Of a stretch of 13,813 nt of DNA, positions 1 to 7,229 are shown in pieces. Origin of the DNA: Candidatus Uhrbacteria bacterium (GTDB lineage Bacteria > Patescibacteriota > Patescibacteriia > UBA9934); the NCBI GenBank assembly GCA_030688135.1, contig JAUYIW010000037.1, positions 1 through 13,813 on the forward strand, in the 5' to 3' direction. The notes under the pieces are model-generated. The model did no database searches. It had not been told where the DNA came from and worked only from the letters and a program-made list of their open reading frames with translations. The position numbers and the translations under genes were made by a program. Within the stretch, counting starts at the first letter, position 1; each line of letters starts with the position of its first letter.

Positions 1-98
1 AATGCATAGAGGCCAAAGGTTAGCTCAACCGGTAAAAACAGCGGATATCTTGCTCTCTACCATCTCGAACCCGATTTAACTTTCTGCTGTCGGGTGAG

Positions 99-203
99 AG
101 ATCTTTCGAACCCCACCATCTCGAGGAGCTTGCAATCCACGACGAAAGATCTTTCGAACCCCACCATATCGAGGAGCTTGCAATCCACGACGAGAGATCT
201 TTT
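99..203. repeat. 48-bp direct tandem repeat, two units plus a partial third
   Basis: Units at 99-146 and 147-194 are nearly identical, and a third begins at 195 but diverges after AGATCTTT. Each unit starts AGATCTTTCGAACCCCACCA. The junction of the first two units contains the perfect 14-bp palindrome CGAAAGATCTTTCG (143-156). The unit is 16 codons long, so both strands stay open and give repetitive reading frames, but no start signal or protein family supports a gene. The GATCTTTCG word also ends the 45-bp repeat at 1299 and 1461, so the two may be related. The rest of 1-330 holds nothing I can identify. Confidence 0.85.
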
Positions 204-331
204 GCGGTTCGTTGAGATCTCCGAAAGATTTCTCCTCGCGACCTACAGACTCGTCGAAATGGTAACTTCCTACTTATTAAATGGATCAAACAAATCCTAA
301 CCTGGCAGATTAGATGACTCCTCCACCCAAA

Positions 332-360
332 TTGCGTATGATCCGCTTGTATCATATACG
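332..360 (+). promoter_or_regulatory. Candidate promoter with inverted repeat, upstream of PP2C gene
   Basis: TTGCGT (332-337) and TATACG (355-360) are separated by 17 bp and lie about 30 bp before the phosphatase start. The boxes match consensus only partly (3/6 and 4/6). An inverted repeat, TATGAT (337-342) and ATCATA (351-356), fills the spacer and could be a regulator site. This is inference from position and spacing. Confidence 0.35.
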
Positions 361-389
361 ATGCCCAACGCTGACTTTTAGGAGAAAAA

Positions 390-1154
390 ATGGCGATCTT
401 TCATAGCTGTAGTTTTATTGGAATCCGAAGCGAGCAACAAGATAGGTTTGTCGTTCTTGAGAACGCAATTATGTCAGGCGACCTTCTTGTGATTCTGTGC
501 GATGGGCACAACGTAGATGGAGCATGGTGCGCCGAGCAGGCTTGTAATTTGCTTGCCAGTGGAATTTCACAGCGCAACCCTTTCGTTCAGGAAGACATTG
601 TCCAGTTATTTTGTGAGGTGGACGAGTTTATCTGCAAGGATAAAAAAATTAAAGGTGGCACTACTGCTACTATGTTGTACATAATGCCTGAACGGGCTAT
701 GGTGGCAAATGTTGGCGACTCGCCGGCACTTCTGACTGGAATAAGAGATCGCTATACGTTCCTTCACACCGATCATTCCATGGAGAATCCATCGGAATTA
801 AAGCGCATGGAGGATTTGGGGTACACGGTTAGCCGAAGTTATTTTCAGCAACCCAACAGAAAGGCGCCTAAAGGTTTGAATATTTCTCGTGCTCTTGGAG
901 ATGCGCATATGAAACCAGGAGTTATTGCAACTCCTGATGTTGCGATTATTGAAGGTCGTCTGCGCGGAGCTGCGCTAGTGATAGCAAGCGATGGCATTTT
1001 ACTTTGCAGAACGCAACTTATGGGTTGTCTTGCAGGTAGAAGCACATTTGCTAGGAGGGCATTGGTCTCAGAGGGGATTATTGGCGCGGCATGTTTGCAC
1101 GATAACAGCACGGCAGTCATGGTAGATTTAAAAGGATACTACGCCAGGCAGTAA
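390..1154 (+). CDS. PP2C-family serine/threonine protein phosphatase
   Basis: A 254-residue single-domain protein with the PP2C (PPM) motifs in order: RSEQQDR (13-19, acid D18), the metal-binding DGH (38-40), GGTTAT (89-94), ANVGDSPA (106-113), a SRALGD motif (166-171), ASDG (199-202) and HDNS (237-240). The expected metal ligands D38, G39, D201 and D238 are present, so it should be an active Mg/Mn-dependent phosphatase removing phosphate from Ser/Thr in the cytoplasm. DGH is followed by NVDG rather than the usual GG. There is no signal peptide or membrane segment. AGGAG (380-384) five bases before ATG fixes the start. A terminator follows directly, so it is probably transcribed alone; no partner Ser/Thr kinase is visible here. 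Its target cannot be inferred. Confidence 0.9.
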   Translation: MAIFHSCSFIGIRSEQQDRFVVLENAIMSGDLLVILCDGHNVDGAWCAEQACNLLASGISQRNPFVQEDIVQLFCEVDEFICKDKKIKGGTTATMLYIMPERAMVANVGDSPALLTGIRDRYTFLHTDHSMENPSELKRMEDLGYTVSRSYFQQPNRKAPKGLNISRALGDAHMKPGVIATPDVAIIEGRLRGAALVIASDGILLCRTQLMGCLAGRSTFARRALVSEGIIGAACLHDNSTAVMVDLKGYYARQ

Positions 1155-1156
1155 CT

Positions 1157-1182
1157 AGCGTTCTCTTCTGAGGGCGTTTTTT
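1157..1182 (+). terminator. Rho-independent terminator of the PP2C gene
   Basis: A 9-bp stem (1157-1165 with 1170-1178, three G-U wobbles) closes a TTCT loop and runs into six T residues (1177-1182). It begins three bases after the stop codon. Confidence 0.7.
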
Positions 1183-1259
1183 AATTGAAAAAATCAAGGT
1201 ATTTCAATTTGCAAAAAGGGTCAGGTTGGATTATGGACTTTTTGATGGAGTCGCGATGT

Positions 1260-1293
1260 AGGATCTTGAATCCCGAGCGAGGATTTAGGTCCT
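1260..1293. repeat. Imperfect hairpin at the left edge of a repeat cluster
   Basis: AGGATCT (1260-1266) can pair with AGGTCCT (1287-1293), and AATCC (1269-1273) with GGATT (1281-1285), leaving a loop of about 7 nt. It directly precedes the palindromic element at 1299 and shares its GGATCTT word, so it may be a decayed relative. There is no T-run, so it is not a simple terminator. Confidence 0.5.
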
Positions 1294-1298
1294 CTAAC

Positions 1299-1397
1299 TG
1301 TCATCCTGAGCGGTCAGTAATAAGTCAGCGAATGGATCTTTCGCCGGTATCAGCTAAAGATTCTTCGTCAATGGTAGGCTAGCTCCTCAGAATGACA
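1299..1397. repeat. Palindromic dispersed repeat, full copy (TGTCATCCTGAG family)
   Basis: The outer arms TGTCATCCTGAG (1299-1310) and CTCAGAATGACA (1386-1397) are inverted repeats with one mismatch. Inner words GGATCTTTCG (1334-1343) and AAAGATTCTTCG (1356-1367) are also roughly inverted. The first 45 bp (1299-1343) recur exactly at 1461-1505. From memory, repeats with a TGTCATCCTGAGCG...GCGAAGGATCT consensus are scattered through many bacterial genomes; this copy has GTCAGTAATAAGTCA between the usual halves. No coding sequence is involved. Confidence 0.85.
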
Positions 1398-1460
1398 GAT
1401 AGCTCAGATGCCCGACCAAAGCCAGGCGTGCTCGGAAGAGCGGCGAGTTACCACGTCATT

Positions 1461-1505
1461 TGTCATCCTGAGCGGTCAGTAATAAGTCAGCGAATGGATC
1501 TTTCG
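1461..1505. repeat. Palindromic dispersed repeat, left-half copy
   Basis: All 45 bp match 1299-1343 exactly, at a distance of 162 bp. The complementary right arm seen in the first copy is missing, and the copy is followed by the terminator at 1524. The stretch between copies (1398-1460) shows only a short GCTC-GGAA-GAGC hairpin and no gene. Confidence 0.85.
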
Positions 1506-1523
1506 TTATTTTTTCTGTGAATT

Positions 1524-1555
1524 AAAAAACCGAGCTCATACGAGCCCGGTTTTTT
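1524..1555 (-). terminator. Bidirectional rho-independent terminator
   Basis: Arms 1524-1537 and 1542-1555 form AAAAAACCG/CGGTTTTTT plus GCTC/GAGC with one A-C mismatch and a 4-base loop. The A-run and T-run make it work on either strand. It lies 12 bp past the stop of the minus-strand secreted protein and is most likely its terminator; it would also stop read-through from the left. Confidence 0.9.
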
Positions 1556-1567
1556 AATACTTAGTTT

Positions 1568-3745
1568 TTACGAATCCAGATCATCATTAATAGTTGATAC
1601 TGAGTCACGCTCAGCGTCTACATCGTAATCCGATGCGTCCAGAATGTCAGCTCCAAAGCTGTAGTTTGAGAAGAATGCGTCTGAAATGTCATCGATTTGT
1701 TGGTTCCATGCAATTCCGTAAAGGTCCTCTGCAACATCCTCGCTTGCAATTGGGCGCAACTCTCCGCCAGCGCTTACCGCGTAAACGGTCCTCACAGATA
1801 CAAACTTAACCATCTTGGTGCCTGAATGGTATGTGATGTTTCTACCAAGTGAAATTGAAGCCATTAAATCATCTGAAACAACCACAATATCGGCAAAGTC
1901 TTCGAACCACGTGAAGTAGACTTTTTCGTTAGGGAATGCGTGGCGTTTTCCATCATCGCCGTAGTAGTACACGGCCCTACATGGATCATCAGATTCGTTT
2001 CCTGTTGGACATGCGCTTTTAATGAGCGAGCCAGTGTCTGTGGTATCAACCGCCGCACCTTCTTCTGCAGATACTGATGGGAAACATTGCGCATACGTGT
2101 GGGCGCTTGAATCTCCGTCGCACCAGTCGCTTCCATTTGATGATTTACCAGTTGGGCAAGTAGTAGATTCAACCGCACTTGAGGCAGAACCATTACCATA
2201 TCCATCACCATCGTTGTCTGCGTAGCAAGTAATTGTAGTAGAGCTCACTGCTACACTAGTTGATGTTCCGTTGTTTACATTGTTTGCTTCGTCCGTACAC
2301 CTTGCGTAGGCGAAATTAGTGCCACCTGTTGTAAACGTATAAGAGACTCCAAAATTTCCATCTCCATGGTTAATCATTTCGCTTTTGTATATTGAGTTTA
2401 TGTATAGGTCGCATCCTGTAATTACAGAGTCATCTATTGGAGTAACGAAGAATTCGACCGCTGTTCCAACGGTAGCACTATTTGGTACAAGGGCTGGAAT
2501 AACAGGGTCAGTAATATCAATTCTGAATTCAAGGTTAGCTTCAGCGCTTTCGTTTCCAGCTTCATCGACTGCTTTTATATACATTATGTGCTCACCTTCG
2601 CTTAGCACTCCGGTTACGGTAAAGGATGTAGTTGTACTTTCTGAATCCCAAATGCCGTCATCGAATTTGATTAAATAGCGGCCAATTCCTGTTTCATCAT
2701 CTGTTGATGCGTTCCAAGTGAATGAAGGCGATACTTGATTCGTAGGACTTCCTTCAGTGATAGCAAGGTTGGTTGGTGCGTCTGGTGCGTATGCATCGTA
2801 CACATATACAATTGCATCTGCGCTTGCGTTGCGACCGACTGCAAAGGCATTATTCACTGCTGACCAGGCCACAGCTCGTAGGTCGTCTCCTATAAAACTG
2901 GTTTTAGTCCAAGTAGATCCTGCGTCTGTGCTAGTAAACATCACGTCATCTCCAACAAATTTAAGTAAATTACTGGTAACGTACTCGAATGAGTATAGAT
3001 CTTCTATCCCAAGGTCGGTTACGCTTACTGCATTCCACGTTGTTCCACCGTCTGTTGTTTTAATAATCGTGCCACCTTCTCCCACTATGTAGCCAACTGA
3101 GGATGAGATAAATTTAACATCTTGTAGTACTTTCGAGGTTCCGCCAGTATAAAGACTCCAAGTAGCACCCGAGTTTGATGTCTTATAAATTCTTCCGCCA
3201 TCGCCTACTGCCCATGCAACTGTGCTTGAAATCATGTGTACCCCAAGCATATTTTTGGGAATAGATGTTGCGCTGGCAGTCCAAGTCGTTCCGCCGTCAC
3301 TCGTATATAGCATTGTGCCAATTTCTCCAACTGCAATTCCAACCGTTGATGAGTACATATCAATGTCAAACAATGTCTTAGTTGTTCCAGAGGTTTGCGC
3401 TGTCCATGTAGCGCCATAATCTGCTGAAGTTAATATTGTTCCAGATTCTCCAACGGCGATTGTTTTAGTGATCGAAGCTGAATCAACTGCATACAAAGTA
3501 CCAGTTACGCCAGTTGTACCTGCGCTCCAGGTAAATCCAGAGTCCTCAGTGTGATAGGCCTGTCCATTCCATCCGACAGCAACTTTTCTATTACTGCTAA
3601 GAGAAGTGATGTCATAGAAAACTCCGCTTGCACTACCGGTGTCCTGCAAAACCCAATCAGCGGCCATAACAGTAGGTGCAATTGAGGCAAGCGCGATGGC
3701 TCCGAGCAAAATCGCAGTGCCAAAAATTCGCATTTGGTACGTCAT
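1568..3745 (-). CDS. Secreted Ycf48/BNR-like beta-propeller protein with Ig-like modules and Patescibacteria-type C-terminal domain
   Basis: A 725-residue protein. Residues 1-28 form a signal peptide ending in VMA before ADW, so it is exported. Residues ~30-325 carry six clear repeats of about 43 residues of the type VGExGTIxxTxDGGxTW plus a degenerate seventh, as in Ycf48-like and BNR propellers. Two Ig/fibronectin-like modules follow (~320-415, ~415-505). Next comes a Cys- and Asp-rich stretch (~507-560) with DNDGDGYGNG, a likely calcium-binding loop. Residues ~573-700 (DDPCRAVYYYGDDGKRHAFP, VYFTW, DDISDAFF) match a domain I recall from many Patescibacteria surface proteins. No C-terminal anchor or sorting motif is visible. 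Ycf48 acts in photosystem assembly, but here the fold probably serves binding; the ligand is unknown. No Shine-Dalgarno is clear; the Met at residue 5 is an alternative start. Confidence 0.88.
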   Translation of the reverse strand: MTYQMRIFGTAILLGAIALASIAPTVMAADWVLQDTGSASGVFYDITSLSSNRKVAVGWNGQAYHTEDSGFTWSAGTTGVTGTLYAVDSASITKTIAVGESGTILTSADYGATWTAQTSGTTKTLFDIDMYSSTVGIAVGEIGTMLYTSDGGTTWTASATSIPKNMLGVHMISSTVAWAVGDGGRIYKTSNSGATWSLYTGGTSKVLQDVKFISSSVGYIVGEGGTIIKTTDGGTTWNAVSVTDLGIEDLYSFEYVTSNLLKFVGDDVMFTSTDAGSTWTKTSFIGDDLRAVAWSAVNNAFAVGRNASADAIVYVYDAYAPDAPTNLAITEGSPTNQVSPSFTWNASTDDETGIGRYLIKFDDGIWDSESTTTSFTVTGVLSEGEHIMYIKAVDEAGNESAEANLEFRIDITDPVIPALVPNSATVGTAVEFFVTPIDDSVITGCDLYINSIYKSEMINHGDGNFGVSYTFTTGGTNFAYARCTDEANNVNNGTSTSVAVSSTTITCYADNDGDGYGNGSASSAVESTTCPTGKSSNGSDWCDGDSSAHTYAQCFPSVSAEEGAAVDTTDTGSLIKSACPTGNESDDPCRAVYYYGDDGKRHAFPNEKVYFTWFEDFADIVVVSDDLMASISLGRNITYHSGTKMVKFVSVRTVYAVSAGGELRPIASEDVAEDLYGIAWNQQIDDISDAFFSNYSFGADILDASDYDVDAERDSVSTINDDLDS

Positions 3746-3772
3746 AATTAAAAGGTTATTATTAATGAATAG

Positions 3773-3801
3773 ATTATACCACCTACTCGAGTCTCTGCAA
3801 A
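3773..3801 (-). promoter_or_regulatory. Promoter of the secreted propeller gene
   Basis: On the minus strand a perfect TATAAT lies at 3778-3773, with TTTGCA (3801-3796) 17 bp upstream (or TTGCAG at 16 bp). It sits about 28 bp before the start at 3745. The -10 box is ideal and the -35 box is weak. Confidence 0.6.
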
Positions 3802-3950
3802 AATTAGTCTAGGCTTGAAACGATTTATTTTTCTAAGTCGTGACTTTACGATGTCTAAACGATACGCCGTATTACATTAGCCATCGCTCAGCCACCTATT
3901 AAAACCAATTCCTCAGTTTTATCTTGGAGTAACATTTAGAAAAGCCCCTA

Positions 3951-3991
3951 TTGCACTTTGGTGTCATTTTCGTTACGATTAGGAGCGTAAC
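3951..3991 (+). promoter_or_regulatory. Candidate leuS promoter overlapped by an inverted repeat
   Basis: TTGCAC (3951-3956) and TACGAT (3974-3979) are 17 bp apart, about 145 bp before leuS. The inverted repeat GTTACG (3972-3977) / CGTAAC (3986-3991) covers the -10 box and the expected start site, a usual place for a repressor site. The remaining leader (3992-4122) has a perfect palindrome GCTTCCGGAAGC (4053-4064) and a repeated TGGAGGT (3996, 4010). No T-box consensus and no leucine-rich leader peptide was found. Inference only. Confidence 0.35.
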
Positions 3992-4122
3992 ACAATGGAG
4001 GTTAGCTAGTGGAGGTGGGAAAGCGGTAATAGAAGAGAGAAAATAGAGATTTGCTTCCGGAAGCCATATTCCATTCTCCATTACAATTCTCTAATTTCTA
4101 AATAGCAAATTTCGATAGCAGT

Positions 4123-7100
4123 ATGAAATACGATCACAAACTAATAGATAACAAGTGGCAGGGTAGGTGGGAAGAATCTGGAATTTTTCACGCTGAAGAA
4201 AATTCAAAAAAAGAAAAGTTTTATTGTTTAGTTGAATTTCCCTATCCGTCAGGAGCAGGATTACATATTGGTCATCCTCGAAGCTATACTGCGCTTGATA
4301 TTATTGCTCGTAAGGCAAGAATGGAAGGAAAAAATGTTTTGTACCCAATGGGCTGGGACGCCTTTGGACTTCCAACTGAAAATTATGCCATCAAGACCGG
4401 CAGGAAGCCGGAAGATGTAACGGCGGAAAATATAATTACTTTTAAGCGTCAATTAAAATCACTTGGACTTAGTTTTGATTGGTCGCGCGAAATCAATACA
4501 ACCGATCCTGCTTATTACAAATGGACGCAATGGCAGTTTTTGCAATTTTTTAAAGCTGGACTTGCTTACAAAGATAAGATGGCGATCAATTGGTGCATGA
4601 GTTGCAAGACAGGACTTGCAAATGAAGAAGTAGTAGACGGTGCTTGCGAACGTTGTGGTGGGGAAGTTGAAAAGCGCAACAAGGAGCAATGGATGATTGC
4701 CATTACAAAATATGCAGATCGTTTGATTGAGGATTTAGATACTATTGATTATTTACCAAAAATAAAAAAACAGCAGAAAGATTGGATTGGTCGCTCGGAG
4801 GGCGCTGAAGTTATTTTCAAACTCGTCGATTCCACCCTTTCCAAGGGGGGAGACAGGGAGGTTCTGGCTAGGGACTCGATCTCTGTCTTCACAACTAGAC
4901 CTGATACTCTTTTTGGCGCAACATACATGGTTCTAGCGCCTGAGCATCCGTTAGTGTCAAAAATTGTAGAAGAAGATCATAAAGTTGAAGTTGATGCATA
5001 TGTTAAATCGTCTTCAAAGAAAACAGAAATTGAGCGTGGTGACGCGCAAAAAGAAAAGACAGGCGTGTTCACCGGTTCGTATGCAGTGAATCCTGTAAAT
5101 GGGGAGAAGATTCCTATTTGGGTGGCTGATTATGTTTTGATGGGTTATGGAACCGGAGCGATTATGGCCGTACCCGCGCACGACGAACGTGACTTTGCCT
5201 TTGCTACTAAGTTTGACTTGCCGATTGTAGAGGTCGTCGCTGGCGAGGGAAGTCTTCCAAGGACCGAAGAGGGGACGGCGATCAATTCCGGTGAATTTGA
5301 TGGTTTGACGACCACAGAGTTAAAGGTGAAGATCACCGAATGGCTCGCGCAAGAGGGTAAGGGCAAAATTGCGGTTAATTTTAAGCTCCGCGATTGGGTG
5401 TTTAGCCGTCAGCGATATTGGGGTGAGCCAATTCCTTTGGTTCATTGTAAGAACTGCGAAGGAGCGCAGACTGAGCAGAAAGATGTTTTTTTATTCCACG
5501 GTTGGGACGGCTCAACTGAAGGCGACTTTTTTCCTTCGCTCAAGGCTGACTTGAAAAAGAAAGGCTATAACGTTTTCATGTTTAATGCTCCAAACGCTGA
5601 AGAGCCGGTTTTTGAAGAATGGCTTGCATTTGCACGTGAGAAGATTGACTCAAATCGGACCGGTGCGCCGTTAACTATTGTTGGGCACAGCATGGGCGGT
5701 CACTTATCTGCAAAATTAGCTGAGCTTTACGAACTTGAGCGCCTTGTTTTAGTGGCTCCGGTGGGCGCCCAGCCATCTGAAAAATATTTTGATCAATATA
5801 AAGATACCTTAACTGAGGATGAATTCAAGATTTACAAAGATTTTCAGGATCATCCAATTGATTTTGACGCCATTAAAAAGAACGTCGGTGATGTTAGAGT
5901 CATCTTTGGCATGGAAGATAAGTGGATTACCGATGAGATTCGCGATCAATACCGTGTAGGACTTGGCGATTCGGCACAATTTGTTGAGATTAACGGCCGA
6001 GGTCATCTTTCTACCAATGCTGGGGTAACGCATCTTGAGGCTATTGAATCTATGTTTGATTCATTAAAATCAAACGGCTGGGTTGCAGTGCCAGATTCAG
6101 ATCTTCCGGTTAAACTTCCAGATGTAGAAAGGTACGAACCGACCGATACTGGCGAGTCACCGCTCGCCGTAATTAAAGATTGGGTGAATACAATTTGTCC
6201 AACATGTGGCGGACATGCGCGTCGTGAAACTGACACTATGCCAAACTGGGCAGGTTCGAGTTGGTATTTCTTGCGCTACATCGATCCTCATAACGATAAG
6301 GCTTTTGCAGATCCTGAAAAACTCAAAGAGTGGACTCCGGTTGATTGGTACAATGGAGGAATGGAACACACTACACTTCACCTTTTGTACTCACGATTCT
6401 GGAATAAGTTTCTTTATGATAGAGGCCATGTTCCTGTGAGTGAACCGTACGCTAAGCGCACAAGTCATGGACTTATTCTTGCAGAAGATGGAGAAAAGAT
6501 GAGCAAGTCGCGTGGTAATGTTGTAAATCCTGATGAGCTTGTAGAAAAGTTCGGCGCGGATACATTGCGTATTTACGAAATGTTTATTGGTCCGTTTGCG
6601 GAAGCTGTGCCATGGAGCACGAATGGCGTTATTGGCATGCGAAGATTCCTTGATAAGGTAATGACAATAAAAGATGCGGTGCAAGAATTTGAATCAGAAA
6701 AAGTGACCCGCGCTTTGCATCAGACAATCAAAAAAGTTACAACAGACATTGAAAGCATGAGATTCAATACCGCCGTTGCTCAAATGATGACATTTGTGAA
6801 TGTGGTGGGAGATGAGGGCGGAATTTCGAAACCGGGTTTCGAAACTTTTTTGACCCTTTTGTGTCCATTTGCCCCACATGTTGCCAATGAGCTGTACGAA
6901 CAAATGGGCGGAGTTGGCTTCTTAGAAGCATGCGAGTGGCCAATCTTCAATGAAGATCTTGCGGCGGAGAAGGAACTAAATATAGCTGTGCAAGTGAATG
7001 GGAAGCTTAGAAGTACAATTGTTGTTAAAGCCGGTACGGGCGAAGATGAAGTAGTCGCGTTAGCCCGCGCAGAAGAGAACGTAGATAAGTTTATGGTAAC

Positions 7101-7155
7101 CGAGCCTAGTAAAATCATCTACGTGCCGGGCAAGCTCGTAAATTTTGTGATTTAG
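4123..7155 (+). CDS. leuS: Leucyl-tRNA synthetase with a nested alpha/beta-hydrolase domain
   Basis: A 1010-residue class I synthetase that charges tRNA-Leu with leucine. HIGH is at 48-51 and KMSKS at 792-796. A first zinc module has C158, C161, C175 and C178. The CP1 editing domain is present (TTRPDTLFGATYMV, then GTGAIMAVPAHDERD at 343-357). C442-C445 and C692-C695 make a second zinc site, but about 195 residues of a serine hydrolase (~454-649) lie between them. Without that insert the protein is ~815 residues, normal for a bacterial LeuRS. There is no leucine-specific insertion just before KMSKS. The C-terminal end (AVQVNGKLR, IIYVPGKLVNFVI) is typical. Two short palindromic repeats also sit in the gene (4831-4866, 6824-6849). 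ATG at 4123 gives the canonical N-terminus, but no clear Shine-Dalgarno precedes it. Confidence 0.97.
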   Translation: MKYDHKLIDNKWQGRWEESGIFHAEENSKKEKFYCLVEFPYPSGAGLHIGHPRSYTALDIIARKARMEGKNVLYPMGWDAFGLPTENYAIKTGRKPEDVTAENIITFKRQLKSLGLSFDWSREINTTDPAYYKWTQWQFLQFFKAGLAYKDKMAINWCMSCKTGLANEEVVDGACERCGGEVEKRNKEQWMIAITKYADRLIEDLDTIDYLPKIKKQQKDWIGRSEGAEVIFKLVDSTLSKGGDREVLARDSISVFTTRPDTLFGATYMVLAPEHPLVSKIVEEDHKVEVDAYVKSSSKKTEIERGDAQKEKTGVFTGSYAVNPVNGEKIPIWVADYVLMGYGTGAIMAVPAHDERDFAFATKFDLPIVEVVAGEGSLPRTEEGTAINSGEFDGLTTTELKVKITEWLAQEGKGKIAVNFKLRDWVFSRQRYWGEPIPLVHCKNCEGAQTEQKDVFLFHGWDGSTEGDFFPSLKADLKKKGYNVFMFNAPNAEEPVFEEWLAFAREKIDSNRTGAPLTIVGHSMGGHLSAKLAELYELERLVLVAPVGAQPSEKYFDQYKDTLTEDEFKIYKDFQDHPIDFDAIKKNVGDVRVIFGMEDKWITDEIRDQYRVGLGDSAQFVEINGRGHLSTNAGVTHLEAIESMFDSLKSNGWVAVPDSDLPVKLPDVERYEPTDTGESPLAVIKDWVNTICPTCGGHARRETDTMPNWAGSSWYFLRYIDPHNDKAFADPEKLKEWTPVDWYNGGMEHTTLHLLYSRFWNKFLYDRGHVPVSEPYAKRTSHGLILAEDGEKMSKSRGNVVNPDELVEKFGADTLRIYEMFIGPFAEAVPWSTNGVIGMRRFLDKVMTIKDAVQEFESEKVTRALHQTIKKVTTDIESMRFNTAVAQMMTFVNVVGDEGGISKPGFETFLTLLCPFAPHVANELYEQMGGVGFLEACEWPIFNEDLAAEKELNIAVQVNGKLRSTIVVKAGTGEDEVVALARAEENVDKFMVTEPSKIIYVPGKLVNFVI
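4831..4866. repeat. Short palindromic repeat inside leuS (CTTTCCAAGGGGGG family, copy 1)
   Basis: CTTTCCAAGGGGGG followed, eight bases on, by GGTTCTGG recurs in the comEC hydrolase gene at 11914-11952. The core CCCTT-TCC-AAGGG is a small hairpin. Here it is read as STLSKGGDREVL (residues 237-248), near the start of the editing domain, where LeuRS proteins normally have only a short turn. Very similar sequences read as PPFQGG or LSKGG are known to me from many bacterial proteins, suggesting a mobile or recombining mini-element. Confidence 0.7.
5479..6069 (+). other. Nested RBBP9/YdeN-like serine hydrolase domain within LeuRS
   Basis: Residues ~453-649 of leuS form a full-length small alpha/beta-hydrolase. 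It opens with FLFHGWDGS (456-464, the oxyanion HG), then KKGYNVFMFNAPN, the nucleophile elbow GHSMG (521-525, S523), LVLVAPVGA, FGMEDKWI (likely acid D599) and GRGHLS (likely base H628). Order and size (~190 residues) match the RBBP9/YdeN family, usually free-standing proteins. LeuRS sequence resumes at GWVAVPDSDLPV (652-663). The frame is open through both junctions and all key residues are intact, so it looks functional. Its substrate is unknown. Confidence 0.92.
6824..6849. repeat. Palindromic repeat inside leuS, inverted copy at the window end
   Basis: A 21-bp odd palindrome (6824-6844): TTTCGAAACC and GGTTTCGAAA around a central G. Together with the following bases, 25 bp (6825-6849) match the reverse complement of 13789-13813 exactly. 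In leuS it is read as ISKPGFETF (901-909), just before the LCPFAPH region of the anticodon-binding domain. The palindrome remains in frame and seems tolerated by the protein. Confidence 0.75.
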
Positions 7156-7229
7156 TGTTTAAAGTATCGGCGCTTGACTATTGGTAGATGATCAGTTATA
7201 GTCTTTGTGACGAGACCATGAAGTCCAGG

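Noticed and set aside
99..194. CRISPR array
   Set aside because: The 48-bp units abut directly, with no spacers of unique sequence and no cas genes.
20..355. Minus-strand 111-codon open frame across the tandem repeat, and a plus-strand frame at 94-300
   Set aside because: Both are kept open by a repeat unit of 48 bp (a multiple of three). The products are repetitive, show no family motif and have no ribosome site.
1185..1382. Plus-strand 65-codon frame in the repeat cluster
   Set aside because: It runs through palindromic repeats after a terminator, has no ribosome site and resembles no protein.
3995..4009. Four-codon leader peptide (MEVS) before leuS as an attenuator
   Set aside because: It has no leucine codons and no terminator/antiterminator pair follows.
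4010..4030. T-box-like GGTGGGAAAGCGG in the leuS leader
   Set aside because: It does not match the T-box core GGGTGGNACCGCG, and no terminator stem lies after it.
6151..6168. GGCGAG/CTCGCC inverted repeat in leuS as another mini-element
   Set aside because: It encodes the family-typical GESPLA segment and has no second copy; chance is enough.
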